Source: Branchiostoma floridae
Taxonomy: Eukaryota > Chordata > Leptocardii > Amphioxiformes > Branchiostomatidae
Assembly (NCBI RefSeq): GCF_000003815.2
Contig: NC_049995.1
Location: 12,443,436-12,507,435 of the forward strand
Length of the DNA: 64,000 bases
Direction: 5' to 3'
In this document: positions 48,701 through 62,300 of the stretch, piece after piece
How positions within the stretch are numbered: the stretch's first letter is position 1
Layout: the number at the start of each line of letters is the position of its first letter
Program-made: the position numbers and the translations under genes
The notes under the pieces: model-generated
What the model was told of the DNA's origin: nothing
Databases searched by the model: none
Seen by the model: the letters and a program-made list of their open reading frames with translations, nothing else

Positions 48701-51700
48701 GGAATAGAACTGGCCCTTCGCAACTGCCTGCCGGAGTCTCAGGTCTTTATTTTCACTGACGCTGATCCGAAAGATCCAGAGAAGTACGGCAGCGTGGCAG
48801 CATTGATGCACGGGAAGCAGGCTGTCCTCAACTTCCTGTTGACAGGATCGTGTAACCGTCGCAGCTCACAAAGTGGACAGGAACTAGGCTACTTCAAAGG
48901 TAAAGAAGAATAGTTTTTAACATCATACCCAGTTGCTTGAGTAACTATTATTTGGCGTATATTATTGCCTAGGTGTCTAATATTCATTGACGTAAGAATA
49001 GTTTGTTTTTATTATATTTTTTTTTACTGAACACAAGGATTGAGAACATGAGCAACCTTATCTACCATGTATTTGATTATTCTTACAGTCTTGATGATTG
49101 TTTTTAGTTTGTTTTACGGTCTATCATGCAAATGTGCCGTTATTTTGTAACAGTGGAATAATTTTTGTTCCAAGTTGGTGAGATGCATACTTTTACACCA
49201 TATTCCCTAGATCATTGGTATGTCCCGTAGGGGAGCGAGCAGGTAAATATCCAGACCACTATTATATCCGCGACCTAACCTCTCCTTGGAGATCGAGAAT
49301 ATACCTAACTGAAATACTTTGTTCCCTACAGCTACCTCTCACAGTGTCAACAGACAAAGCAGCGGCAGGAACTTGTACGACCTACTCGCGCAGGAATCCG
49401 GCGGATCGGTCTACGAAGGCGACAAAGAGAACATCGCGAACCTGACGGGCGTGATCAGTGTGGCGCTGTCCAACTCCGCCCCCGTCACCCTCTACAAGGA
49501 AACAGTGTCGGCGGGCAGTGGAAGGGTTCTGCCGCTAGAAGTGGACGGCGCTCTCCTGGAGCTGGTCATCTCCTTAGTGGCTGCAAACAGCGCACCAGAC
49601 GTGGTTATAGAGACGCCCGACGGTAGGCTTTCATTCCCTCTGCATATGTCTACTAGGGATCACGATGATGTCACGTTGACGGCAGTGATAGGCAAAAAGC
49701 AGGTGTTTGGCAAAAGATTGATTTACATATTAAACAGTAATTTGATCTGCTTATTTAAATATCAATTTTTGATCCAATCTACTGACATCCTGGTAGGCAC
49801 CATGGCCAGTCGTCGAATACCCCGGATATAAACAGCATTTTTGTGGTAGTATTATTATTAGCAATTTCACATAGACAAAGGTTGTCTAATGCCGGGAAAG
49901 GGAGTTTTGCGCTCGCCAGATAATATGTGTGTTACAGGTCTTATTGTGAGTAATGAAATTCACATTTCTAGTTACTATGTGAGCACCATGTGTTACTGAT
50001 GATAGATAATTAAATGCCGTCGTTTAATCCTGTGTATCGATTGTTGGTAATATCTAAATATCAGCAAAGACCCGAATTAGCTAGTTAATATCATTTCGTA
50101 TTTTGTCGTTGTATAAACCAGGTACGTCACAGGTATTTGGAACACCAGATGCCGAAATTGCTGTGAACGTAGGAACCAACAGAGTGTATCAGATCAAGAA
50201 CCCATCTCCTGGCACTTGGCGATTACGACTAAGAGGTACTCTCATAACCTTACTAAGGGTTTACAGAAATGCAAATGACGTGCATCTATCCTATTTTATT
50301 GAGAACCATTACTGACGCTGCTCATGATAATCTCTTTACCATGTTTGAAATATTTTTTTCTGTTACACAGAAAAACAACAACAAATAGGTCAACAATTCG
50401 TCGACACTGAAAAAAATGTTTCAGAATATATGTCAGTGATGATATAATTGAATTAAATGTGTAATGCAATGTATTACATTCAGCAGTAGCTTCCTATACA
50501 TGTGCATGTATTGGCTCATATTATTAAGTTCTGTAGAAAAATTCATTCATTCGTTCATTCATTCACTCCTTTCATTCATTCATATTGTTGCAGATTCGCA
50601 GCAATACGCATTGGAGGTTACAGGAAAGAGCATTGTGGACTTCTCTTACCAGTTCATGAAGACAACAAGTAACGGGATCCTACTGCCGATAGACGGGAGA
50701 CCTGTGGCAGGTGACTAAGGACGTTTATCCTTCTCTCTCTCTCTCTCACTCAGACATTCACTCATTCACTCACTCATTCACTCACTCATTCACTCACTCA
50801 TTATTAGTCACTCAATAACTCACACACACATTCCTTAACTCATGCTCCTTCACTCACTCACTCACTCATTCATTGTTCATTCATTCATTCATTCATTCAT
50901 TCACTAAATTGAAATAGTATTTAGTGGAATGACTGTTATAACTTTGCCAAAAATACTGTTGCCTGTATAGTAATCACACGATTCCTTTTCTATAGGGGTA
51001 AATACAACGATCATCGTTGACGTTCTTGGGGCAGAGAATATCCAGCAGTTGTCCAAAATGTCCCTCCTGAACGCGGCAGGTGAGGAGCTGGTGTCGTCTG
51101 CAATGACCGCCGTTGGTGGACTTCTTGGTGCCAAGTATTCTGCTTTAGTTACCATGCCAACCGAGGTAAGAGATGTTAAGCTTGTAAAATATCATTTCCT
51201 CTTATCATCATCTACATTGGTAGTAATAATAGTACAATCCTAAACTTTCCTCCAAAACAAAAGTATACACCGATCAAATTTTCAGCAACCACTGTCGCCT
51301 TCTTCAGGGTCAATACTGATGACGAATCACTTCAGAACGCAAACGAGAGTTCCAGACACGTGATCTTATTAACACGTGACCTTGCGGATACGTGTCGTCA
51401 GCCATTGGTCAAACGTGCCAGGAAGTTTATAATGCCCAGCGTCTCTGTTCAGTGATGGCTGGAGTGCCCTGAAGTATATGGTCTCCGATATCATTTTCTC
51501 TTGTACTATGCATTGAGATACAACAATGACGTTATGGAAATCTATTGTTTCGATATTGAGGAGAGAATGCAACATGTACAATTACCATTTTGCAGCATTC
51601 AAAATTGCTTTTTTTCACCAGGAATTTCGGGTCAAGATCGAAGGCATGGATGTCAACAGCACTTCATTTCAGCGTGTTCAGCCCACTTTCATCCAACCGC

Positions 51701-54700
51701 AAAGTTTCGATTTGGCTCTGGAGGGTGAAAAAGGTATACGTAAAACCACTTGCATTTCTAGTTCTAGCAATATTGTTAGGGAGATGCATAGTGTTAAGCG
51801 TAGCTATAGCATTTATCGTCCAATACAGCGTAATATGCATTGTATTAACTAGAATCAATTGTACTATGTACTGCCATGCAGCAAAGAACATTCAGCAAGT
51901 TTAAAGAAGGAAGAAGGGAGCTAGGGTGGTCGTCTCGGCATACGTTTTAGAGCGTAATAACCTATGCAAGATTACATTGAACTGATGAGTGTTTCATTCA
52001 GATATACCAAACCAAAACATCGTCTATAATGCACACAATCGTTGCAAGTATCACTGACAAAAGACAACAGATTTGTTCTGAAACGTCTGATTCTTAAATC
52101 ATATCCAGTTGCTTGAGTAATTGCTATTTGGCGTTATTTGCTATAAGTTGCTAGTATGACTATTTCTGCAACATATACACTTCCATTTCAGAACCACTCT
52201 ATGCGGGAGCCACAGCAGACGTGCATTTTCTGCTCGTGAACCACGGAAGCAGGGGGACGTTTACCTTCACAGCGACAGACGACGCTTCCATGGTGCAGTC
52301 TGTGTCACCGACATCGGTCACGTTACAGCCTAACGCCAACACGACAGGGTACATCAGCTTTGCAGCTCCTAGCGCAGCGACAGTCGGTACAACAAGGTAT
52401 GAATTGATGCTTATTTTATGTTTATGTAGGTCTCCATATCACTAACAACACAAATCGCTAAGTGTTAATTGTTTGAAAATTGGTGCCATTTGCACTGCTA
52501 TTTCCTAAAGGGTTAGAGTTATCTTAAGAAGATATTAGGGTAGTCATATCACGTATTTAAACAAAATGTGCAACAAGAAATGCGTTAAAAGTTATAGCAG
52601 ATACCAATGACAGCATTCACAACAAGAATTGCAGCCCACTATATTGTACAGACTTGCCTTTTTACAATTTCATAGCATGTCGGCTACTGGGTATGCAAAC
52701 AAGAAAGTACATTCAAGTTTATTGGTTAAAACTATGTACATATGCCAGTATGAATAACGTATCTTATATTTCTCATATTTAGCACTGCAACGCTAACTGT
52801 GTCCGGACCCGGGGGTTCGTCCAACTCGCTGGTAGTCAGAATCACCGTAGAACCTCAAATTGTGGTGGTAAGTAAATGTATTTGATTTGGCACTCTGTAT
52901 CAAATCACTAGAAATTCACAATGACTTTAACACAGTTTTTTCCCTTTCAAATTCGTATACATTTTTGTTGTGTTTTACTTTATTATAAAAAAAATAGTAC
53001 ATTGATAGTACAACTAAGACTAGTAGTTCTTCAATCTACAACAATTGCACGGGGAGTGATAAGGTGTACTTATGTCTCCTGTCACATGGGTAATGGTACA
53101 TTTGTCACTCGCTGAGAGTAGTATTTTATGACAACTTTTGCACATGGAGCAAATCTTCGTCCATATAGTGATATACAAGTTGTCAGATCTTTCTCTCATG
53201 TATAGGTTATACACAATTACAATACATGGTTTTCATAATTGTCATGGACTGTTCATGATAACTTAAGCAGTTACAAAACAACTAGTTATGATATATGTAG
53301 TTATTCTTTCATGATTTAATGACTATATTTTCAGACTGTGGACGACGTCTCACCGACGTGTACAATAGTGGCGGCAACTGGCAACTGCACCCTGGAACAA
53401 CAGCACCCCTCTGCCTTGATAACATGATAAATAGTTCAAAACAACGACTTATGATTAATGTGGTTATTAATTTTCCTAGTTTCATGATTTAATGTCGATA
53501 TTTCTAGACGGTGGACGACGTTGCCCCAACATGTACAATATTGGGGGCTACCGGCAACTGCACCCTGGAACAACAGCACCCCTCTACCTGTGGCAGTTAC
53601 CACTGGTCCATAGATGTGCAGGTGAGAGATGGAGAATCTGGTGTCTACAGTCTGACTGCGTCACCTGAGGGGAGTGACGTCACGTTTAACCACGCAACGT
53701 TCAGTCCGGGAACTGTTGGAACGACCATCACAGCTACATACAGGTTAGTAGCAATTAAGAGTCAGTAAATAGTCCATGGTGTTTGCGGTGGTTATGACCT
53801 ACGTGTATCAGGACGTGTATAACCACCGAGTAGACAACCGAGTTCGCGAAGCAAAAGATTCATGGGGTAATTATCTTACCCAAACACACCGAGGGAAACT
53901 GATAGCTAATATTATTGTCAATTAGTTATTAATCAAAACCATCATAGATATATAACGATGATGATCTTTACTTGCACGTTCTTGTCGACATAGGCTAAGT
54001 ACAGAATCACATACTATAACATGGATGACTGTACTATAGGTCAGTATTATTTTATGTAATCATGCTAGCTAGTAATGGGAGAAACAAAGTTTGTGTACAG
54101 TAATGTTGCTTACAACGTTGCTTGTATAATATTTTCAACGCAATCCTTTAACGTTTGCACAACTTAGCTCCACCTGCTGCACACCAAGAGGAACCGTGAC
54201 TGTTGCAGACAAGCAGGGAAACATCGCGCAGTGCATAGTAAACTACTACATTCCAACAACAACGCCTGAGCCAATGACATCCCAACCAACAACAACGCCT
54301 GAGCCAACGACACCCCAACCAACTCAAGTGCCTCCCACAACTGAATCTCTAACAACGACAGGGACCGGTCCGCCCACCGTGTTAGAAGGAGATTCACCGG
54401 TATTAAAAGCTACTTTGCACAGTTTCAATATCAAGAATACATCAATGTTATTACAACGTTTTAGGGCAAAAAAGCAATCTGTACTGTCATTAATTCTCCA
54501 TAAAAGACATAGAAAAATGGTTTTGGACATGCTAATGTGTAAGTGAAGGCAAAAACAGTCATAACGCAAACATAAGATTGATTTGTTATTATCAAAATGA
54601 TCAATTTTTCTTTGATGTAATGCCAACCATTGGAGGTACAATGTACACAAAGCTAATTCACATATACAATACGTTTTTATCACCATCATAAGTTTTAATG

Positions 54701-55049
54701 TAAACAAATAGTGAATAGGACCCAATTAATAAAGATAGTCTATTCTGAGAAAAAAGATAAACATGGCACTATGTTATCAAGTTCACCCATGAGGCATCGC
54801 CAAAATGAGTATTTTACTATCCAAGTATCTTATATGGGGCTGCAATGTCAAGTTGCCCTTGCCATCTTAAGATTCAGAACATTGACGTGTCTTTTCTTTT
54901 CTTTACAGGATAACCAGTCTTTGGGAGCCCCACAGATCGCACTGGTGGTGTCTGCCGCTGTAGTTGCTGCCGGACTATTAACGGGAGTTGGTGTTGCTTT
55001 GCACTGTATGAAGAAACCCTCAGTCAAACCAAGTGCGGTTCCGACGTAG
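42799..55049 (+). CDS. VWA7: VWA7-like protein (von Willebrand factor A domain-containing 7)
   Basis: Exons: 42799-43069, 45104-45226, 45801-45974, 46397-46466, 46797-46876, 47173-47355, 47967-48179, 48597-48899, 49332-49622, 50122-50235, 50594-50710, 50996-51165, 51622-51724, 52192-52396, 52783-52867, 53508-53743, 54168-54399, 54909-55049; one frame, 1,036 residues. Signal peptide at the N terminus (VLVWILSFSVEGF). The N-terminal domain matches vertebrate VWA7: HEEITQIGVLKAAAKFLED, LHILQDFYSNTNWVEL, GKCSHGG, GGINKETSVPSLSPHYYLH. The VWA domain has a MIDAS motif DVSGSMG and VFIFTDADPKD. Ig/FN-like beta domains follow, then a Thr/Pro stalk (TTTPEPMTSQP repeated) and a membrane helix (ALVVSAAVVAAGLLTGVGVA) with a short basic tail. 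Human VWA7 is of similar domain order; its function is poorly known. The symbol marks family, not proven orthology, since amphioxus may have several copies. Confidence 0.88.
45436..45689. mobile_element. Fold-back MITE with ~75-base inverted ends
   Basis: GAGGTTAGG-TCCGGATATTTT (from 45436) is mirrored by the complement ending at 45689 (AAAATATCCGGAG-CCTAACCTC). Symmetry continues inward through ACGTTTT, TAGGC-TTTT, ATCGG and ACGTTTTCTT. It sits in VWA7-like intron 2. No target duplication is clear. Confidence 0.7.
50540..50910. repeat. (ATTC)n and (CACTCATT)n simple repeats
   Basis: Two arrays flank the 50594-50710 exon of the VWA7-like gene: 50540-50584 (TTCA units, right up to the acceptor) and 50741-50910 (CACTCATTCA units). 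Confidence 0.9.
51275..51471. repeat. Dispersed repeat, copy 2 (pair with 15284-15480)
   Basis: Diverged copy of the repeat in the receptor-kinase intron, same orientation, here in a VWA7-like intron. It has no reading frame of its own. Confidence 0.75.
53245..53590 (+). repeat. 174-base tandem duplication around a VWA7-like exon
   Basis: A segment of intron end, acceptor and the first ~75 coding bases (TVDDV-PTCTI, GNCTLEQQHPS) occurs twice, offset by 174 bases. The second copy (exon from 53508) continues as the full exon. The first copy (from 53334) loses homology after QQHPS and would soon read into a stop, and it has no donor there, so it is best seen as a pseudo-exon. Confidence 0.88.
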
Positions 55050-56352
55050 ATATTTTTTTAGCAAATGTTCACGTTGCCTGCGTAAATTGAAGGAATTCAC
55101 CACAGCATTCTGTAACACTTCCACAACAACTGACACATTTGTAGCAAAGACCCATGGTCAAAATTATTTACTAAATTTGCAAGAGGCCTTTACAGCCTAA
55201 CAAAATTTAACAGGAGTGTCAGTACAAGTGACCTAATGTTGGCTATATGTTCATTTTAACTATCTTATTGTTGCGCACACGGTCTAAAAGCACCACACCT
55301 TGACCATTTTCTTTCGTCACTGTTTATACCGTTGATATTTACCTTAGCAGTATTCTTTTCCACTCTAGACTTTATGAGAAAAAAAAAATTGAATCAGGTA
55401 AATTTTGTAAATATTTTTGGAATTTTGTGATTGATTGAACTTGTAGCCCAGTATTTCTTTCACACTGAATAACATTGAAAATAGTCTGTACAAGATTTGC
55501 ATTGCATTGTAATAGAAATACAGACACAAAGACCAAAGACCACAGTAAACAAATAGCATGTTTGTCAATCAGTTCACACACGTTTTTTTTTAGAAATGAT
55601 ACATACCCTGGCAGAAAGCATTGTCAATGGCCCATTGTCTTAATATTTGTATGTACATCAGGATGGCAAATCATATTAAATAAAGTAACACAAATTGTTG
55701 GGAGACAAAACTGTAACATTTTTCTGACCGATGTGTAGAGATAGAAAGTGTCACAATTTTAACTGTCCATCTGAGTTTGGAGACTTGAGAATGTTAAGTA
55801 GTATATTCAACACTCTGAGTTAAAGACAAAAGATTCGTTGCTCAAGGTTCCACCAGGGAAGATATAATGTACTTGGGACAATTTTGGTACCACACACATT
55901 CTGTGTGTAAGTCAGGGCTTCTTTTGGTGTCTACATGAACACAATGTCAGCATTTTGTAATCCTGCTTAAAATTTATATGTGTACAGTTTCAGGGATTGT
56001 TGCTACTTTGTATTGTGTTACACGTTCTTCAGTATTGTAGCTCTACTTCTCCTTCTTTGATAATCAAAAAGAAATGCTTTATTCTGGACTTACTATGCAG
56101 TAGTCATTACATTTTTGTCACATTGTTTGTATACAAAAAACATGCTAATGATACAATGTATCTAGTAATACATGATTCTTGTTGAGGTTTTGCTCAAATA
56201 ATAATATATCATACTGAAAACTTTACGTTTCTCAACAAATAAGACTTGCATTACAATATGTTTAATAAAACATAATCTGCAACATGAGGTTATTCTGACA
56301 GATTCTTGTCAAAGAAAATATCTTTTACTGATCTACAAGTTTTGCTGCATTG
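55050..56352. other. Convergent 3' UTRs of VWA7-like and RIOK3 genes
   Basis: Plus-strand AATAAA lies at 55679-55684 (and again near 56263). The minus-strand signal (TTTATT on the plus strand) is at 56078-56083, 270 bases beyond the RIOK3 stop. The two 3' UTRs are close and may overlap if the distal plus-strand signal is used. Confidence 0.5.
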
Positions 56353-59300
56353 CTATGTTTCATCATCGTCTTCTTCTGAGTTCTCTGCTTGCTTTGCCTT
56401 CTGCTTTTCTTGTTGGAGCTTGGAGCGCTCGAAGAAATAGTCGAAGGCGAAGTTCTCTCGAGACATCCCCTGGCTTAGGTACTCCTCCTTCTTTTCATAG
56501 GTCTGGATCTGATGGAGATAATTTGGAACGGATTATTACAAACACTTTATGTATTGTGCCTTTCCAAAACTAATATACATGTACATGTAACTCTTGTGAC
56601 ATTTTTGTGACTGATTTGTTTTACTGTGTGTCTACAAATTCCAAATGTATGTGTACAAATTTTGCACTTATCTTCGACTGACTATAAGAGAAAGAAAATT
56701 TGTCACCATTCTTAGTCTTAAGACGAAGGTCAACTTCAAATTTGGGCTCCTAGCATGTGACCTTAGTACTGCAGCAGAACTTCCATTTTTTTTGTATCTT
56801 TTTACCTGGACATGCTATGGTCTTGATGTTTTGGTGACAGATAGCTTGTGATGTAAGGAAGAAGCGACCAATGTTTGGACCCCCTAGTTATTGAACTGTA
56901 TTAAAGTAGTAAAATTTCCACCGACCTGTTCCAGACAGTCCTTGTCCTCCCCAGCCTGTATGTTCATCTCAGACACCTTGTTGAACAGTTGATGTACCTG
57001 AGGTACGTTGGGTACTCCCTTACTGCTGAAGAACTGATCAACAAATGAGAAAAAAAGTTACACTGATGTGTATGTTACATTGTAGGTATGAAAGCTTGTG
57101 CCATATAACAAGTTTTCTTTAAGCTGTTAGGCAAGTCTACAATGGTGGCCTTTGCTGTCAAGTTGCCACATCTACTGTGCCTGCAAGCATGTCTAACTCT
57201 CGCATCAAGGTGAAGTGGATAGAGTTGAAGAAAGACTGATTGCAGCTGGAGAGTGTCCACACCACTGCAGCAGCAGAGCACAGTGGACTACAACTACTGT
57301 CAAGTTAAGACTTTCTGACCTGGCAGTAGAGCTGAGTACCAGTACAATCAATTAGGTACAGGTCCAAAAAATACAGGAACACTTGTGTACCAGTACTGGA
57401 CCTGTATCTAAATTAGTGCAAGCCAAGGAGGAAAACAGGTCAGGGGATGACAGCTCACCTGGCAGACATTGCGACAGTCCCTGTACAGGAACTCCAGTGC
57501 GTGAGGATGCTGCGGCTCCACTGATTGGCTGACGTCGATGAACCAGATCTGTCCGTTATGCCACAGCATGTTGTACTCGCTCAGATCCGCGTGGATCAGG
57601 TGACAGTCTCGGTACATTCTGCACATCAGCTACGGGGAAAAATCACAATAATGTATATCTCATAGTGTCTCATCAGATCCCTGTTTGTATGATATGAATA
57701 TACACAGTATGCAAAACTGTGACATCTTTTTTGCATGCTAGCAAATTGTTCTAGCTCATTTTTGTTTGTTTCTCATAACCCCATAGCCATGTCCATCTAT
57801 CCATACTCCCATCAACATACACACTTACACTCAAGCACACACACACAAATGCACACACACACATGCAAACACATACACAACATACAAACACATACACGCA
57901 CACACACACAGGCGCTAAGCCTTCTTACTTTATAAGTTACATCTACAACATATTAACTTACATCCAAACATTGTGCGTATGCCTGTTGCCATTGGTCCGC
58001 TGACAGCTGGATGTCCTTGAGTTTCTTGGCGGGTTGTTGGTTCTGCCCGATGAACGACATGACCAGGATGTGCTTCCTGAGAAGAACAACTTCAGGGCAC
58101 GGGATTCCCGCACGCCGCATTCTGTACAAACAATTTAAAGATGGAAGATTGTGAAAACATGCATGAGCGAAAAGTAGAATACTAGTACATGAATTGAAGA
58201 ACAGACACTTGTATGTTGCCATCAAATAGACGCCTCAAGGAAAAATAAACAGAGACAGGCCTCTGTAGACCTGGAGAAGGACTGTAGAAGGGGAGATGAA
58301 GCTATGTAACACGTCAGACATGGCGTGAGATCAGATGGATGGCCCAAGATAGGAAGGAGGGAGTCTGGAGGAAGTTCGTCAGAGCCTTATGCTCCACCAA
58401 GGGGAGCGAAGAGAAATAGGTAGTACATGAATCTTTTGGCCAATATCGCACACATATTGGTTTGAAAACTTAGAGGAACCACTAAGTCCTCAACAAGGAA
58501 ATCAGAGATGGCAGACTTCACCCCCTTTATCCATACTGCTTTGTGACCCTTCAAGTCCCAATGACAAAAATAGGTGCACTACTGGGGATACACAGCAACA
58601 CAGCATTGTGTACATGTACTTTGCAAATAACAGAAAGAGACACAGAGAAGCAATTTTCACTACAGTCCACATTTTTCCCATACTACTAAAGGAATGTTAA
58701 ACCATACATTAAAATGTTCTGACTGGACCATAAAGTACTGGACAGGACAACTGATCCAAATCTTTTCCAACCCCAGAAAACACTTCCTACTAACCTCTTA
58801 AGGTTGTGCATCTTCCTTCCTATACTACTAAATCCTTATTGAACCATAATCTTAAACTTCTAGACTAAAACAAAAGGGAATGAATTAGACACAGAAAACC
58901 CTTTCCACAAACCTGTTGAGGTTGTGCATCTCCTTCTCGGCCCACAGCTTGATGATTTTGCGAGGGTTGAGTTTGCTGAAGCGGTCCTTGAAGCGGAAGT
59001 CCTCCTTGATGTAGCGGTCGCGCGTACGGAACTCGTTCAGTGTCGTCTTGAACACCTTGATGGCGCATTCGTTAGGAACCAGGAGGTCACCCATCCTGAG
59101 ACAAGACAATACGGTGGAGTCAGAGGTTGTGCAAAGGCATTATTTGATCAACATTGATGATCTTACTATTAATTAGATTAAATCATAATGGTTGGCCTTA
59201 TCATCGAGTTGTTGGGTTAAAGCCTATGAAATCCATGTTTCATACATTGCTTATTCATTTACATTTTTCTGATTCATAGTTAGCCTTAATGTTCTATGTT

Positions 59301-62300
59301 TTATATATTGGCTCAGTTATTTACAGTATCGGTTAACTGTTGATGTTTCTCAATTTTGTTATTCTTTCATTTATCTTATATTTTCTACACTTGTATTTAG
59401 ATTGATATTACTTAAAGTTGATTGTATTTGGGCTTTGTAGAAGCCATGTAGACTTCTCGCCTCCTCCAGCACATTTATTTACTTTTCTATACTTTGTTGT
59501 TATTGTTTTCATAGAATAAACAAACAATGTGACTTACTTGCCCCCGAAGGCATGGAAGACGCAGGCCTCCTTCCCAGTGCTGATGCTGCCGTTGATGCAC
59601 TCCAGAATCTCTGCATTCACCAGCTTATACAGGAGCAGGCGGGTCCGGGGGTCAATGGCTTGTTCCTAGAACAGAAAAAAGAACCTTTTAAGTTTTCTCG
59701 CCACAAAAGATCCACCTACATTGGCTATATATAGTGGTGAGAATGGGAAGTGCATTTAGAAGGTGTCTGAGAGACAGAGGTTGTTGTGCTGCCCCTACGG
59801 CTGATTAACCAGCCTACGGCTGATTAAAAGGCTATGGGACGAACGAACGAACGAGAGACAGAGAAATGTAAGCAAGAGTAAGCATTAACAGGTTGTTCAA
59901 AAGAATTCTCCTATATCCAACAGAGAAAAGAGTTAAATTAGGCTCTTCAACAATGTATATCTTTGGAAGCATGGTGTTAAGACTAGCTGACTGCTGCCTA
60001 CCTGTGTCAGGGAACTTAGCAGCAGTATAATCATATACTGGACACTACAGTACTAGTACATCTACTAATAATAATAAGGGACTTACAGCCGTGGAGATCT
60101 CCTTTTTGTCATGAACCCTGTGGCTCCGGTGGTCCTCCTTGTAGGAGTGGACCTTGAGCGTGTTGTACACATGGTTGGGCAGCACCATCCCTACACTGTC
60201 TCCACTGTGGAAGTCTGGGGGGAACTGTACAACAACATGTGTAGTGTTAGATACTTCAGTACTGTACAGCAATGTGTAGTGCTAGATACTGCAGCATTAT
60301 ACTACTGTTAGACACATCTGTACTGTACAGCAATGTGTAGTCTTAGACACTACAGTTCTGTACAGCAATGTGTAGTGTTAGACACTTCAATAGTGCACAG
60401 CAATACGTAGTGTCAGAAATTTTAGATTTCATAACATACAAACCTGCATCATCCTAGCAGAGTTTTTCTGCCCGCAGATCTTGGCGTCATGTTTGGTGAC
60501 CATGTTCTGTCCTTTACCCGTGTAGCCTCGCTTGGGTACAGTCGCAGGTTTGTCTAAAAGAAATATGTCAATTATACATACAATTATATATACAATATGG
60601 TCATCTCTGTAGTTTGACGCAAATAGAATCTTGGAAATGGTCAGATGTTTCAGACAACAGACTGTCCGAAACATCTGTTTCCAAATTCCAAAATCATATC
60701 CAGTTGCTTGAGAAGTTGCTCTATCTTATCATCTGAATGCCTAACCTTTGTCAACATAAAAAAGAATCTCTTGATTAAGATACAAGGATATAGAAAGAAT
60801 ATTAATCAAAGATGAAAATGTTCCAATGACACACTTCAATGACTTTGTAAGTGGTCAGCCTGGATCTCTTGGATTTTTTCTTATAACACTTAGTCCAAAT
60901 TGGGAATTAAGGAGCGAAGCATACAATTCACAGATTCAATAGATTCCCATATAAGGTACCCAGTACTTTTTGCTACCTTTCACAACTAAAGTAACAAATT
61001 AAAGAAGGACAAGATATGTCCATACCATGGTCCCAGGCGTCCTCTGGAGTATCCAGGTCTACATCACTCCCACTGCTGTCCTCTGTCTCTGCTGGGTGGA
61101 CCATGCGGTAGTTCTCAAACGAGATGGTCACTGTTAGGACAGAAAAGCACAAATTATGTACTCAATGTGGATCCAGGGGGCAGGGCTTCCAATCCCCATA
61201 GACTTGGCTGTATCACTATCAGCAAACAACACATAAAGAGGTATTTCTTTGGAAGGGACTTTGGGCTTTGGTCCCAAGTATAAGGGTGTTGGGGGCGTGG
61301 TGATGGTGCTAGGCAACATTGGGGACATTACATGCATTATGCCATATGATCATGCCTTCTTTTCTGTCACTTCATAGAGTGGATGTCAGACTGTTTGCTT
61401 TGATTTAACTCAGGGGGACCTGTTGTAAAATTTCCTTGGGGCCATGTTGGCCTTAGAGCCAAGGAGTTTGCTTGTGCAGGCCCTGGAAACAGTGTGGCAA
61501 CCAGGCTAGTCACTCTGTTGCCAATGATAAAAACAAAAAGTTTGAGAGAGAGTCTCAGACTGACACATTGAAGAAAAATGGCATTGCAGGGAAAACGGGA
61601 TAATGCAACATTCTAAAACAAAGGCTATGGAGGAGTTACACTTGGTGCTCACCTACATTGTATGTACCCTGTACGTGTTTACACAATCTTTCACAGGCTG
61701 GGGTTAATGACCCCCTCCCCTAAGTGGCGGCAACTGTAGGGCTGGCCGCTAGGAGCACGATTTTTGTCAGGCTACTCACCTCTGCTGTCTCCGTTGACCT
61801 TCCTCTCCTCCATCCGCAGCATCTGGTCATGTTCAAGGTCAAATTCCCGCTGTAACATCTGAGCCAGCAGAAGGTCATCGCTGACGTCAAGGTCATCTGT
61901 TTGGGTAGTCAAGAAGTCTGGTCCACTGAAAAAAATGGATCCAATAGTATACTAAGTTAGATTGAACCTTGGAATTGGATACATCTTTATCAAGAAGCGC
62001 CACATATCAAGAGGGCAAATGCGGTTAGATCAGTGAGAGTCGACCAAGCCAGCACTGTCGAAAGCGACTGTACTGTCTATCTGTAGCACCCTTGACGAGT
62101 TGCAAGTAACGTTAGGTGGCTGCCCATCAAAACACTGCTGTTTTCATTACTGTACAAAGTGTCAGTACTGTACAGAGTGTGGTCATCATGAACTCAAAAC
62201 GACAGCAAAAATCCCATTTCTCCCTAGCACGAAATTAAATCTCTGTGAACTTAAGTGCATTTACATTAACTAATTTGTCGTGTCATGTGGTTGAGATTTA

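Noticed and set aside
53334-53418. An extra VWA7-like exon
   Set aside because: It is the upstream copy of a tandem duplication, has no donor and soon reads into a stop; the copy from 53508 joins in frame on both sides.
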